This document shows positions 26,804 through 36,023 of a DNA stretch of 54,392 nt, one piece after another (within the stretch, counting starts at the first letter, position 1; every line of letters starts with the position of its first letter). The translations under genes and the position numbers were made by a program. This DNA is from Candidatus Dadabacteria bacterium (GTDB taxonomy: Bacteria; Desulfobacterota_D; UBA1144; Nemesobacterales; Nemesobacteraceae), in the NCBI GenBank assembly GCA_022819805.1, contig JAJEGO010000018.1, positions 1-54,392 on the forward strand, in the 5' to 3' direction. The notes beneath the pieces were generated by a model. That model did no database searches. It was not told the origin of the DNA and was given only the letters and a program-made list of their open reading frames with translations.

Positions 26804-28105
26804 ATGAAAATCCCGCAGGGCTTCGAACGAGCCATAAACTTCAGTCTTCTGGATTCCATATTCTCAAGAAGATCGCGCCGCTTCGGCCTCGGGATGGAAA
26901 TTCCCGAGGGAAACCTGGCATACAGTTCCGCTCACGACCCGGTCCCTCTCTCCGAACTTGAAGAGGCTTTTCTGATCTGGGCGGGCACGGGAACCACGGG
27001 TCTTTCCCTGGGGGACCTCCCGAGAACCGGCATATCGTGGCTTTTCCAGTGGACCGGAAGAAGCTGGCCGTGCTCCTGCAACTCCCATTCAACCGAGCTT
27101 TTCTACACAAACGACGAAGGCGTCTACATGGTGCGGCTTTTTGATCTCATGCCCCCAGACACCTCCATCTTCATGTCGCTTGACAGGGAAAAGCAGCTTG
27201 AAAAAATAGTCGAGCTTTTCAGGGCGAGCAGAATTACCCTTGAGAACCAAAGAGCCGATCTTCCGAAGGGAGAACCCGGCCTTTTCGACTTTAACGCGTG
27301 GAACACCAACAAGCCGGGAACGACTTTCTTTGTCCCGGTGACCAACACCACCGTTGAGTACATGGTGCTTCTGTTCATATACTTCGGGGCCAAATACGGG
27401 TTTAACATTATTGACGAACTAAACGGGGGAAGATCGTGCGGCCTCGATAAGTGGATAGAGAAAGGCTACATCAGAAACGACGTCAGGCTCTCTCTTTTCG
27501 ACCTGGAGCTAAGGGTGCTTACCACGCTTAACGTGGAGCAGGCCTTCATAAGCCAGAACATGAATCTCGCGCTGCAGGCCCTGGGTCTCGGAGGCTGGAC
27601 TTTCACCGGACTGCTTCCCCATTACGCGCTCGGGGTCGACCCTTCCCACAAGGGGCTCGGATTCCGGTTCGTCCAGCCGGAAGAGAGCCTCAGGAGCACG
27701 AATCCGCCTTATCCCGTCGGAAGGGACGGAGTTTTCGAATCCCTCTGCCCTCCCTACGTGGCGGACATGAGCGAAGCCGTCGACAGGTTTCTCGAGGTAA
27801 GGAGCCAGTTCTGGAATGAGGACAATCCGTTTCCCTACAGAGACCCCGCGTCTATTCTGCAGGATGAATACCACCCTTCCGAGGTCAGGATACAGATAGT
27901 AAAGGATTTCTGCACCTACGTGCATGAGAACTACGGAAGATTCCCGGCTTTCCTTGACCCGATGTTCGTTCGGCTGGTATTCCAGGCCCACCACCTTGAT
28001 CTTGATTTCTACGACAAGTATTTCGAGAAAGATTCATACCACGACCTGCATAAAGAACACTTCAAGCTCTGGCACCCGGAAATTGAGGATCCTTTCGGGA
28101 AATAG
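26804..28105 (+). CDS. Nitroreductase-superfamily-like protein
   Basis: The 433-residue protein has an N-terminal SIFSRRSRRFGLGMEIP plus PLSELEEAFLIWAGTGTTG, resembling the phosphate-binding Arg/Ser motif and first helices of FMN-dependent nitroreductases (as in SagB-type proteins). NMNLALQALGLGGWTFTG resembles the family's second FMN-binding helix. It is much longer than ordinary nitroreductases (about 200 residues), and its C-terminal half (HHLDLDFYDKYFEKDSYHD) is unfamiliar. Co-directional with the Fur-family gene, so a redox or metal stress role is plausible. Confidence 0.55.
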   Translation: MKIPQGFERAINFSLLDSIFSRRSRRFGLGMEIPEGNLAYSSAHDPVPLSELEEAFLIWAGTGTTGLSLGDLPRTGISWLFQWTGRSWPCSCNSHSTELFYTNDEGVYMVRLFDLMPPDTSIFMSLDREKQLEKIVELFRASRITLENQRADLPKGEPGLFDFNAWNTNKPGTTFFVPVTNTTVEYMVLLFIYFGAKYGFNIIDELNGGRSCGLDKWIEKGYIRNDVRLSLFDLELRVLTTLNVEQAFISQNMNLALQALGLGGWTFTGLLPHYALGVDPSHKGLGFRFVQPEESLRSTNPPYPVGRDGVFESLCPPYVADMSEAVDRFLEVRSQFWNEDNPFPYRDPASILQDEYHPSEVRIQIVKDFCTYVHENYGRFPAFLDPMFVRLVFQAHHLDLDFYDKYFEKDSYHDLHKEHFKLWHPEIEDPFGK

Positions 28106-28135
28106 GCCGCGGTCAGCAAACCAGGCAGTCTTCGC

Positions 28136-28705
28136 TCAGGATTTTGCCCTTTCGAGGTAGTTCCCGTTTCTGGTATCGACCTTTATCATGTCCCCGATAT
28201 TGATAAAAAGAGGAACCGCCACCACCGCCCCGGTCTCTATGGTCGCCGGTTTCGTGGTGCTTGAAACCGTATCCCCCTTCACTCCGGGCTCGGTGTGAGT
28301 GACCTCGAAGACGACGGCCGTGGGAAGTTCCACGCCTATGAGCTCTCCTTCATGCATCTGCACCGTGACTTCCTGCTGTTCCTTTAGAAACTTCGCCGTA
28401 TCCCCTATCGCATCCGCCCTGAAAGGAAACTGGTCGAAAGTCTCGGAGTCCATGAAGTAGAACATCTCATCGTCCCTGTAGAGATACTGCATGGTTCTTT
28501 TCTGGATATCGGGAACGTTAAACGTGTCTCCCGCACGGAATTTCATTTCCCGCACGGCCCCCGTGGCGATATTCTTAAGCCTCGCCGTGACTATCGGGCT
28601 TCTCTGCGCCATCTTTGAATGCTTGTACTCGACTATCTCCCAGATCGCCCCTTCGGTTTCGATCTTCATTCCCTTGTGAAAACCGCTCGTGTCAACAACA
28701 GCCAT
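28136..28705 (-). CDS. efp: Translation elongation factor P
   Basis: A 189-residue, three-domain beta-barrel protein that rescues ribosomes stalled at polyproline. GMKIETEGAIWEIVEY, TFNVPDIQKRTMQYLY, the signature PTAVVFEVTHTEPGVKGDT and the end NIGDMIKVDTRNGNYLERA are clear. The tip loop reads KHSKMAQRSP instead of KPGKG. Ungapped alignment to E. coli EF-P puts Gln34 at the modified Lys34, with Arg35 next to it. No EpmA, EpmB or EarP gene is near. Monocistronic. Confidence 0.93.
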   Translation of the reverse strand: MAVVDTSGFHKGMKIETEGAIWEIVEYKHSKMAQRSPIVTARLKNIATGAVREMKFRAGDTFNVPDIQKRTMQYLYRDDEMFYFMDSETFDQFPFRADAIGDTAKFLKEQQEVTVQMHEGELIGVELPTAVVFEVTHTEPGVKGDTVSSTTKPATIETGAVVAVPLFINIGDMIKVDTRNGNYLERAKS

Positions 28706-28794
28706 TTCGGATTCGATCCTCCTTCATAAGTTTGCAGAAAACAGTTTTTCTCGGAAATTCTCGCTTGCCATAAGCGTGCTATCAATCTTCGCAG

Positions 28795-30600
28795 TCAGGT
28801 TCTCTTAAACATCTTCTCAAGCATATTGTACGATATCCGGGTCGCGACCGGCCGGCCGTGAGGACAGGCGTGCGGATTCTCAGAAGCGTCCATATCCGCA
28901 AAAAGAGTCCGTGCCTCCTGCTCCGAGAGCGTCCGGTTCGCGGTTATCGAACTGTGGCACGCCATGGTCGCGCACACGGTGTCAAGATGCTGCCCCAGGC
29001 TCTTGGGGTCGCCCAGACCGTCAAGTTCATCAAACAGATCGGTAAAAACCCGCGTATAATCGGAGTCCCTTAAAAAGCCCGGAACGGATTTCACCCTCAC
29101 CGCGCTTTCCCCGAAAACTTCAAAATCAAAGCCGAGCTTTTCCATCTCGTCCGCGAACCGCCCCGCCGTATTGATTTCCCGGGCCGTAAGTTCGACGACT
29201 TCGGGGATGAGAAGCTTCTGGGAGCAGGAAAAGGTTTTCTCAACATAGGATTTTTTTATTCTCTCGAAGTTAACCCGCTCATGGGCCGCGTGCTGGTCAA
29301 TGAGAATGATGCCGTCCGGATCCTCGCATACGAGATAAAGCTTTCCGACCTGTCCGAGGAACTTGAGGCTTGAGTAAAAGCCATCGGAAAACATGTCCCC
29401 TCCTGCCGCCTCAGGAGATTTCTCCAACATGGAGGAATCGCCGTGGTGAGAGTGCTGAGACACCGATTCTGGGTTGTAAGCGGCCTGCGTGGAGGCTTTT
29501 TTCGCCGAAGGCGCCGCGGCGGAGTGACCCCTGCCCTCGGGAAATCCTGGGTCTTTTTGCTTCTCGTAGAAATCTTCAAGGGCCTTCTGGGTTCTTTCCC
29601 TGCGGCTTTTCATCCAGGGAGCGTCGGCAAGCATGCCGCCTATCGCGCGGCGGATGCTCTGGCCGACTTCGTACTGGTTCTCGAACATCACCTCGCTTTT
29701 GGTCGGATGCACGTTCACGTCCACCAAGGCGGGGTCCCTTTCAATAAATATCGCTCCCTGGGGGTATTTCCCCTTTTCAATCATCCTTCCGTAGCACTCC
29801 ATTATGATCCTGTTTATAAAACGGTCCCTCACGGGCCTTGCGTTTACGTAAGTAAACAGCCTGCGCATCGAGGAGCGTGGGTCAAGAGGACTTCCCAGGA
29901 AGCCGTGGAGCTCAAGCGTCTCGTCTTCAAAGTCTATAGGGTAAAGCTCCGTGCCGGGAATTATCTGCGCTACGCGCTGCGTAAGCGATTCGCTCGCGCC
30001 GTAGCGATGGATGGTTCTGTTGTTCGAGAAGACCTCAAAAGACACCTCGGGCCTTGAGAGGGCCTCGCGCTGGATAACCCCGAGAACCCTGCCGAGCTCG
30101 GTCTCCGGCCTTTTCAGAAACTTAAGCCGCGGCTGCGTGTTGAAAAACAGATTCTTAACCTCAACGGACGAACCCACGGGAGATGCCGCCTCCTTTATCT
30201 TTCTCACGACTCCGCCTTCAATGTAGATTTCAGTGCCGGATTTCGAACCTTCGGCGGCGGTTATCATTCTGAACCTTGAAACGCTGGCTATGCTCGGAAG
30301 CGCCTCGCCGCGAAAACCGAGAGTCCCTACAGAGAAAAGATCGTCAATGTCCCTTATCTTACTCGTGGCGTGACGTTCAATGCTCATGAGGGCATCGTCA
30401 CGGGACATCCCGTGGCCGTTATCAACCACCCTCACAAGCCGCTTGCCTCCGGCTTCAAGGTATATGGATATTCTGGTTGCCCCGGCGTCGATCGAGTTTT
30501 CGACAAGTTCCTTTACCACGGAAGCCGGCCTCTCGACTATTTCTCCGGCGGCTATCTTGGAGACAAGGACATCCGGGAGTGTTCTGATTTTAGCCATCAA
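28795..30600 (-). CDS. mutL: DNA mismatch repair protein MutL
   Basis: A 601-residue GHKL ATPase linking MutS to downstream excision. N-terminal ATPase motifs: ELVENSIDAGAT, VDNGHGM, GFRGEALPSI. A variable linker (about 330-410) leads to the C-terminal dimerisation domain with DQHAAHERVNFE, which fits the endonuclease pattern DQHA(x)2E(x)4E, and CPHGRP. It is therefore predicted to nick DNA itself, as in organisms without MutH. Start: MMAKIRTLPDVLVSKIAAGEVVERP-type N-terminus, with the second Met as likely alternative. Confidence 0.95.
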   Translation of the reverse strand: MMAKIRTLPDVLVSKIAAGEIVERPASVVKELVENSIDAGATRISIYLEAGGKRLVRVVDNGHGMSRDDALMSIERHATSKIRDIDDLFSVGTLGFRGEALPSIASVSRFRMITAAEGSKSGTEIYIEGGVVRKIKEAASPVGSSVEVKNLFFNTQPRLKFLKRPETELGRVLGVIQREALSRPEVSFEVFSNNRTIHRYGASESLTQRVAQIIPGTELYPIDFEDETLELHGFLGSPLDPRSSMRRLFTYVNARPVRDRFINRIIMECYGRMIEKGKYPQGAIFIERDPALVDVNVHPTKSEVMFENQYEVGQSIRRAIGGMLADAPWMKSRRERTQKALEDFYEKQKDPGFPEGRGHSAAAPSAKKASTQAAYNPESVSQHSHHGDSSMLEKSPEAAGGDMFSDGFYSSLKFLGQVGKLYLVCEDPDGIILIDQHAAHERVNFERIKKSYVEKTFSCSQKLLIPEVVELTAREINTAGRFADEMEKLGFDFEVFGESAVRVKSVPGFLRDSDYTRVFTDLFDELDGLGDPKSLGQHLDTVCATMACHSSITANRTLSEQEARTLFADMDASENPHACPHGRPVATRISYNMLEKMFKRT

Positions 30601-30604
30601 TACT

Positions 30605-30769
30605 TTAGAAAAGCTTGAACAGAATGAACAGGATGAGTATGGCCAGGGGCAGGATGACCGCGGCGACCGAGAAAAACGAAAAAGCCGAGAGGGTTTTTTT
30701 CGCGTGCGTTCCGAAAACGTCCCGCGACTGTTCTTCCACTACGCCGAAATATTTTTTAAACATCTTCAT
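30605..30769 (-). CDS. Small membrane protein between GYD gene and mutL
   Basis: About 54 residues: an amphipathic N-terminus (MKMFKKYFGVVEEQSRDVFG) and a C-terminal hydrophobic helix (AAVILPLAILILFILFKLF). The ATG at 30769 lies inside the end of the GYD gene (14-base overlap), implying coupled translation. The stop is five bases before the mutL start. A longer start at 30826 would overlap the GYD gene by 71 bases and add an Arg/Pro-rich leader, so I reject it. No family recognised. Confidence 0.55.
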   Translation of the reverse strand: MKMFKKYFGVVEEQSRDVFGTHAKKTLSAFSFFSVAAVILPLAILILFILFKLF

Positions 30770-31094
30770 CTTCCCCGGATGGCGCTGGGGGCGCCTTCTC
30801 CGCCCTGGCTTTGTTGAGAGATTCAACCAGAGATTCGACCGAGACCGCCGGAAGAGTTATTAACTCGACCGTTCCCCTTGAGCAGAGGTCCACCGAAACC
30901 TTTCCTATGGTCTCGTTATCGGGCGCCTCCACTATATTCACAAAATCGTATCTGCCCAGAGTCGCATACTGCTCGATAACCCTGACGCCTATGTCCTCAA
31001 GCTCCTCGTCGACTTCCTTTATTCTCCCGGGCCGCTCCTTCACGGTTTTTCTGCCCTCGGGAGTAAGCCTGCTGAGTAATATGTAAATTGCCAT
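30756..31094 (-). CDS. GYD-domain protein
   Basis: A 112-residue protein with a ferredoxin-like alpha/beta fold of the GYD family. MAIYILLSRLTPEGRKTVKE opens it, and LGRYDFVNIVEAPD carries the (G/L)-x-YD core. An acidic, Ala/Pro-rich tail closes it. Function is unknown; the fold suggests a dimeric ligand-binding or monooxygenase-like barrel. First gene of a run with the small membrane ORF and mutL. Confidence 0.8.
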   Translation of the reverse strand: MAIYILLSRLTPEGRKTVKERPGRIKEVDEELEDIGVRVIEQYATLGRYDFVNIVEAPDNETIGKVSVDLCSRGTVELITLPAVSVESLVESLNKARAEKAPPAPSGEDEDV

Positions 31095-31273
31095 TGAAAA
31101 AACCTGCTGTTTCTATGAGTTACGGCCAATAGCGCGCCGAGAAAACCTTTAGTTGCCGGCTGGCCGTTCTAGATTTATAACCTTTTTGGAAGATATCTCA
31201 AGAAAAAACCCACTCCGGAACTTCCATAACAAAAACTCTCCGTTATATTATTACAAGCATTCCTTAAGACCTG

Positions 31274-32554
31274 ATGAAAAGCATAATCCGCGTCCTTACA
31301 GTCACATTTGTCCTCCTGTTTCTTCCGCTTCTTCCCTCTTTGCAGGCAGAGGTCGCTTACGCGCAGCCAAATCCGCGGGAGGATCTCACCGTAACGGACT
31401 ACTCGTGGAAATCCTACGGAGTGGGACGCATGGCGACGCTTGGGGAAATAACCGTCGCAAACTCGGGCAAAACCAGCTACAAGAACATCAAAATCAGGGT
31501 CGATCTGTTTACGAGAACCGGCAAGCTCCTGGGCTCGCTTCGCGGAAAGATACCCGGGGAACTGCCCGCAGGAAGCCGAAGAACCTTCTCCGACCTGGAC
31601 CTGGGGCTAATGAACGCGGACCTTGAGAATTCCGAGGCAATGGTAACGGGCGCGGAGGTGTCGGAAAGTCCTTCACTTGAAAGCCCCGAGAGCGTGGTTT
31701 TCATAAAGAACTGGGAGTTTGAGGGGGCAAGTTTCGGAACGGAGGGATTCATAACGGAAATCACCCTTGAAAACACGGGAAAAACCCACTTTAAGAACAT
31801 AAAACTGCTTTTAACGGAAAAAGACGGGGGAGGCGGACCGGGCAGCACTCACCTGTCCTCGGTAACGATACACAACCTGCTTCCCGCCGGGGAGAAAAGA
31901 ACTTTTACGGGAATAAACGTCGGGTTCTCGAGTCCGGACGCCGTTGAAAGATCCATCGCCGTCTCGGGAGCCGAGGAGATAACGACAAAGGAGCTCAATT
32001 ATATTCTCTCCGGCGGGGGAAGCCTTGGGGAGAGAATAAAGAAAAAAATCAGTTCCGTCAGCATACTCAGGAAAAAAGACGGGGAGAAAAAAGCCGAACC
32101 GCGCCAGGAAACATCATCTTCGGATGAACCCGAAAGCGCTTACGGTGGCGAAACCGGAAGCGTCCCCCCTCCGGCCGGTTCTGCCGGTTCTGTCAGCTCG
32201 GCCGCGGACGAGGACACGGAACTTTCCCAAAAACAGTACCGGGAAGCTTTCCCGAAGCACGACATAGTCATAAGGGAATTCGAATGGGGAAGCGGAATCC
32301 CCGGGGCGACCGCGACGCTCAGCAAGCTCGTCATCGAGAACATAAGCGACATCGCTTACGAGAAAATAGTGCTTGAAATAGAGTTTTTCAAATCCTCGAA
32401 CACCCCTTTCGGATCAAACCGCTTCAAGATAAAAGAGGTTCTGGCTCCGAAACAGGTAATGTGGCTCAGGAATGTTCAGGTCGGATTTATAAGCAAGCTT
32501 CCCGACCCGAACCTTATAAAGCTAAGAGTGGTAAAAGCAAAAGCGATCATGTAG
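31274..32554 (+). CDS. Secreted protein with three FxLxF-type beta repeats
   Basis: The 426-residue protein has a signal peptide (MKSIIRVLTVTFVLLFLPLLPSLQA, cleaved near VAYAQ). Three related domains of about 95 residues follow, near 35-130, 140-235 and 330-426. Each has a pattern like (I/V)xxYxWxSxGxG.ATLxxITxxNxGKTxYKNIKI and an RTFxDLxxG(L/F) edge, suggesting immunoglobulin-like folds such as FxLYD. Between the second and third lies a charged, Ser/Pro-rich linker. The role may be envelope or surface binding. It stands alone in its orientation. Confidence 0.6.
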   Translation: MKSIIRVLTVTFVLLFLPLLPSLQAEVAYAQPNPREDLTVTDYSWKSYGVGRMATLGEITVANSGKTSYKNIKIRVDLFTRTGKLLGSLRGKIPGELPAGSRRTFSDLDLGLMNADLENSEAMVTGAEVSESPSLESPESVVFIKNWEFEGASFGTEGFITEITLENTGKTHFKNIKLLLTEKDGGGGPGSTHLSSVTIHNLLPAGEKRTFTGINVGFSSPDAVERSIAVSGAEEITTKELNYILSGGGSLGERIKKKISSVSILRKKDGEKKAEPRQETSSSDEPESAYGGETGSVPPPAGSAGSVSSAADEDTELSQKQYREAFPKHDIVIREFEWGSGIPGATATLSKLVIENISDIAYEKIVLEIEFFKSSNTPFGSNRFKIKEVLAPKQVMWLRNVQVGFISKLPDPNLIKLRVVKAKAIM

Positions 32555-32602
32555 AGAGCTTTTGCCCGAATGGGGATGGATTAAAACTCCTGGGAACTTC
32601 TT

Positions 32603-32824
32603 CTAGCCTTCCACCAGTTCGAGGGATTGCTTTATCGTTTCGACCAGCTTGTCCCTGAACTGCTCTATTCCTTCAAAGGGAACGACTATGCTTGAGCGGC
32701 CGCCGCTCAGCTCGGTAATCCTAAGGTACTGACCCTTGTGGTTTTCCTTAACGTCAAAGAAAAATCTCTTGGATTCAATATCAACGTGGTTGCTTACATG
32801 CTCCTTTTCTGTCCTTTCTTCCAT
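32603..32824 (-). CDS. PUR-family nucleic-acid-binding protein
   Basis: A 73-residue protein containing one PUR repeat: SKRFFFDVKENHKGQYLRI, then ITELSGGRSSIVVPFEGIEQFRDKL. This is the bacterial PUR-alpha-like family (DUF3276; studied in Borrelia), which dimerises to bind single-stranded DNA or RNA. Length is typical. AGGAGGCAG lies just upstream of the ATG at 32824 on the minus strand. Neighbours are unrelated and convergent. Confidence 0.85.
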   Translation of the reverse strand: MEERTEKEHVSNHVDIESKRFFFDVKENHKGQYLRITELSGGRSSIVVPFEGIEQFRDKLVETIKQSLELVEG

Positions 32825-32956
32825 CTGATTCTGCCTCCTAGAAAAATTTGTTGGAACAATTATTGAGGCATCACTATAACCCCTGAAAAGTAAAAAGCAA
32901 ACAATTCTTTTATAGCCCCGAAAATACGGATATATTCAGGGAGAGAACCCGCGAAA

Positions 32957-33388
32957 ATGGCAAGAATAAAAATAGATCTACCGAGCGAATTCGTCTTTTC
33001 AACGCAAATTCCGATAAGAATAGACGACATAAATTACGGTTCTCATCTCGGGCACGACTCGGTGCTGACCCTAGCCCACGAGGCCCGGGTAAGGTTCCTC
33101 TCAGCACACGGCTACACCGAAGCCGACATAGAGGGAGCGGGAATCATAATGGGGGACGTTGGAATCACCTACAGTTCGGAAGCGTTTTACGGAGACGTAA
33201 TGGAAATAAGCATCGGCATCGGCGAGTGCGGCAACCATTTCCTCGAGCTTATCTACGCGCTCGTGAACGAAAAAAGCGGCAAGGAGGTCGCCAGGGTAAA
33301 AACCTCGCTTGTGTTCTTTGACTACAAAGAGAGAAAAACCGTGCGGATGCCGGAGAAATTCCGAAGGAAAATCATCCCCGAAGAGTAA
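32957..33388 (+). CDS. Acyl-CoA thioesterase, hotdog fold (4HBT-like)
   Basis: The 143-residue protein starts with PIRIDDINYGSHLGHDSVL, the D-x2-NYG-H-x-GHD pattern of the 4-hydroxybenzoyl-CoA/YbgC-like thioesterase family. It continues with the central FLSAHGYTEADIEGAG helix and the beta sheet ending SLVFFDYKERKTVRMPEKFR. It should hydrolyse acyl-CoA thioesters; the substrate is unknown. Single gene, divergent from the PUR gene. Confidence 0.85.
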   Translation: MARIKIDLPSEFVFSTQIPIRIDDINYGSHLGHDSVLTLAHEARVRFLSAHGYTEADIEGAGIIMGDVGITYSSEAFYGDVMEISIGIGECGNHFLELIYALVNEKSGKEVARVKTSLVFFDYKERKTVRMPEKFRRKIIPEE

Positions 33389-33405
33389 CCGCCGAAAGTT
33401 CGCCG

Positions 33406-34854
33406 CTACTGTTTCTTTTTGGGGGCGTAGCCAATGTATATGGTGTTCTGGCGTTTCTTTACCAGAAAAAGATACTGCTTTCCGGGTTTCAGGCCGCTTA
33501 CGATCTTGTTGTAGTCCCCCAGGTTTGCCACCTGGTTCTTGTCAACCTCGAGTATAACGTCCCCGGGACGGAATCCCGCCTCCCAGGCCGAACTGCCGCG
33601 ACTCACATTCGTAACCAGAACCCCGGCTTTGTCCTCAACGCCGAACCGCGCAGCGGTATCCGGGGTAATGTCGCTTAATTCGATATCTTCGTCCTCACGG
33701 GACTCGGCAGGAGCCTCTTCATCCGGCATTTTGCCGAGAACGACGGAAATTTCCTTACGCTTCCCGTCGCGGAGAATCGTGATTTCAGAAGAAGTGCCGG
33801 GAGCCTTCATCCCCACGAGTTTGGATAAGGACGTAAACTCCTTTATAGGCTCTCCGTCAAATTTCACTACCACGTCTCCCCTCTGCAGACCCGCTTTCTC
33901 CGCGGGGCTTCCCGGGCTTATATCGGATATAAGGGCCCCGTCGGTGCTTTCATGCCCCATGCTCTCAGCTATTTCCTGAGTTATCGGCTGAATAACGACT
34001 CCAAGCCATGCTCTGACCACCTTGCCCTTTTCCATGAGCTGGGATATGACCCCTTTGGCCATATTGGTTGGGATGGAGAAACCTATTCCCTGGCCTCTGG
34101 CCGCTATCGCGGTGTTAACGCCGACCACCTCCCCTCCCAGGTTAAAAAGCGGACCTCCGCTGTTTCCGGGGTTGAGGGACGCGTCGGTCTGAATGAAATC
34201 ATCGTAGGCGCCGAGACCCAGAGATCTCCCTTTCGCGCTCACTATCCCGACCGTTACGGTGTAGCCGAGTCCGAAAGGATTTCCGACCGCCATGACCCAG
34301 TCGCCGATCCTAAGCCTGTCCGAATCTCCGAAAACAACGGGCTCTAGCTCTTCTTCAGGCTTTATCTTAAGGACCGCGAGGTCCGTTTTCGCGTCCTGCC
34401 CCACAATCTCGGCCGTATATCTCGACCCGTCGTAGAGAACGACCTGTATATCTTCTGCTCTGCTGATCACATGGTTGTTGGTAACTATGTAGCCGTCTTG
34501 GCTGACTATGAACCCGGAGCCCAGGCCCTTTTTTCTGAACTCCCGCTCCCGGTCGTTCGGAAAAAATCTCTTGAAAAACTCCTCGAAAACATCTCCTTCG
34601 CCGAAATCAGGGAACGCCTTTCCACGTTTTACGACGCTCGTGGTGCTTATGTTCACGACAGAATGTTTTTGTTTCTCGACAAGGCCCGCGAGGGACGGGA
34701 ATTTTTCATAAGAGCCGGAAGAAGAGAGAAGTTCCGGGACGTTTTCGGGTGACAGGAATCCAGGGCTTTCTTCGTCTTCCTCTACTTTAGCGCACGAGAG
34801 GGAACCTACAAGCAAAAAACAGGCAGCAAGAAACAAGAAAACGTTTTTTTTCAT
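33406..34854 (-). CDS. Do-type periplasmic serine protease (HtrA/DegP family)
   Basis: An envelope quality-control protease. I start it at the ATG 34854 because GGAGG lies 8 bases before; an upstream ATG at 34875 overlaps the aroK stop. The N-terminus MKKNVFLFLAACFLLVGSLSC is a signal sequence with an imperfect lipobox, so it may be membrane-anchored. The trypsin-like domain has TNNHVI (His), TDLAVLKI (Asp) and GNSGGPLF (Ser). Two PDZ domains follow; the second begins near DTAARFGVEDKAGVLV. Last gene of the carB-to-htrA minus-strand cluster. Confidence 0.92.
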   Translation of the reverse strand: MKKNVFLFLAACFLLVGSLSCAKVEEDEESPGFLSPENVPELLSSSGSYEKFPSLAGLVEKQKHSVVNISTTSVVKRGKAFPDFGEGDVFEEFFKRFFPNDREREFRKKGLGSGFIVSQDGYIVTNNHVISRAEDIQVVLYDGSRYTAEIVGQDAKTDLAVLKIKPEEELEPVVFGDSDRLRIGDWVMAVGNPFGLGYTVTVGIVSAKGRSLGLGAYDDFIQTDASLNPGNSGGPLFNLGGEVVGVNTAIAARGQGIGFSIPTNMAKGVISQLMEKGKVVRAWLGVVIQPITQEIAESMGHESTDGALISDISPGSPAEKAGLQRGDVVVKFDGEPIKEFTSLSKLVGMKAPGTSSEITILRDGKRKEISVVLGKMPDEEAPAESREDEDIELSDITPDTAARFGVEDKAGVLVTNVSRGSSAWEAGFRPGDVILEVDKNQVANLGDYNKIVSGLKPGKQYLFLVKKRQNTIYIGYAPKKKQ

Positions 34855-34871
34855 AGTTAGAGCCTCCGACT

Positions 34872-35384
34872 TCATTCGAGAATCTTGATTATTTTATCAG
34901 CAACCTCGGAAATACTAATATCATCCGTAAAGACGACATGCGGCGATAGCTCGTAAATACCCCTTCTTTTCATGAAAAGCTCATGGAACTCGGCGCGCGG
35001 GTTCTTAACCTCAAGAAGGGGTCTTCCCTTCTTGCGCCTCACCCTGTTCCAGAGGGTATCGACATCCGCCCTAAGATAGAAAACCTCGCCTGAGGCATCC
35101 ATCGTTTCGCGATTCTGCTGTCGCAGGACCGCGCCTCCCCCCGTTGAGATCACGGCCGGGGATGTTTTCTTTGAAAGAGCGGCGAGCATCTCGGTTTCCT
35201 TCCGCCTGAAACTCTCCTCTCCGCCCGCTTCGAATATCTCGGTTACAGAAAGACCTTCAGCCCGTTCCACTTCACTGTCAAGATCATAGAAATCCATTCG
35301 CAGTTTTCCGGAAAGCTCCCTTCCGACGCTAGTTTTGCCCGCCCCCATAAACCCAGTAAGGAAAATATGTCGTTTCTGGCTCAA
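34872..35384 (-). CDS. aroK: Shikimate kinase
   Basis: Phosphorylates shikimate in aromatic amino acid synthesis. The 170 residues show Walker A GFMGAGKTSVG, the shikimate-binding DLDSEVE and ESFRRKE, and ISTGGGAVL (Walker B-like), followed by the LID RRKKGRPLL. It has an atypical Ser/Thr-poor tail but normal length. Positioned between ribE (six bases) and htrA (overlapping the unused upstream ATG of htrA). Confidence 0.95.
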   Translation of the reverse strand: MSQKRHIFLTGFMGAGKTSVGRELSGKLRMDFYDLDSEVERAEGLSVTEIFEAGGEESFRRKETEMLAALSKKTSPAVISTGGGAVLRQQNRETMDASGEVFYLRADVDTLWNRVRRKKGRPLLEVKNPRAEFHELFMKRRGIYELSPHVVFTDDISISEVADKIIKILE

Positions 35385-35390
35385 GTCAAC

Positions 35391-36023
35391 CTACAATTTT
35401 CTTCCGACGGGAGAACCCTCGGCGGGGGTTGTCGCGCCGGAGAGCATTTTCTCGACGTACTTGCCTATTATGTCGCATTCTATGTTAACTTCCCTGCCGC
35501 GGCGAAATTCGGAAAACGTCGTTTCCCGAAGCGTGTAGGGAATTATGTTTACCGAGAACTCAGTGTCCTTTACCGAATTGACGGTGAGACTTACGCCGTC
35601 AACGGCGACCGATCCTTTTTCGACCACATATCTCGCAAGCGATGCGGGAATCGAGAAAGAGAAAACCTTGGATTCTCCCACCGGAGTGATGGACTGAACG
35701 ACCCCTACTCCGTCCACGTGGCCCGTGACGATATGTCCGCCCATCCTGTCCCCGACCCGAAGAGATCTCTCGAGATTCACCCCGCTTTCCGTCCGGAGGC
35801 CGGAAAGATTCGTTCTGGAGAGCGTTTCGTGAGAAGCGTCAACGGAAAAACTCTCCTCTCCAGTTGAAACCACCGTAAGGCATACGCCGTTTACGGACAC
35901 GCTCTCTCCCAGATCCAGTTCCCCGGCGTCGATCTTGCGGACCCCGATTCTTAAAAGAACGCCCTTGTCCTTTTTCTCAAGCGCCCGGATAGCTCCAACG
36001 TCTTCAACTATGCCGCTGAACAT
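35391..36023 (-). CDS. ribE: Riboflavin synthase, alpha chain
   Basis: Forms riboflavin by dismutation of two molecules of lumazine. The 210 residues consist of two lumazine-binding repeats. It begins MFSGIVEDVGAI, contains SVSVNGVCLTVV and the second repeat SVAVDGVSLTVN, and GHIVTGHVDGVG carries the conserved His. Directly adjacent to lspA: the lspA stop ends at 36024 and the ribE ATG is at 36023. Other rib genes are not in the window. Confidence 0.95.
   Translation of the reverse strand: MFSGIVEDVGAIRALEKKDKGVLLRIGVRKIDAGELDLGESVSVNGVCLTVVSTGEESFSVDASHETLSRTNLSGLRTESGVNLERSLRVGDRMGGHIVTGHVDGVGVVQSITPVGESKVFSFSIPASLARYVVEKGSVAVDGVSLTVNSVKDTEFSVNIIPYTLRETTFSEFRRGREVNIECDIIGKYVEKMLSGATTPAEGSPVGRKL

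Noticed and set aside
29175..29300. MutL endonuclease motif as unusual
   Set aside because: DQHA(x)2E(x)4E is normal for MutL of bacteria lacking MutH.
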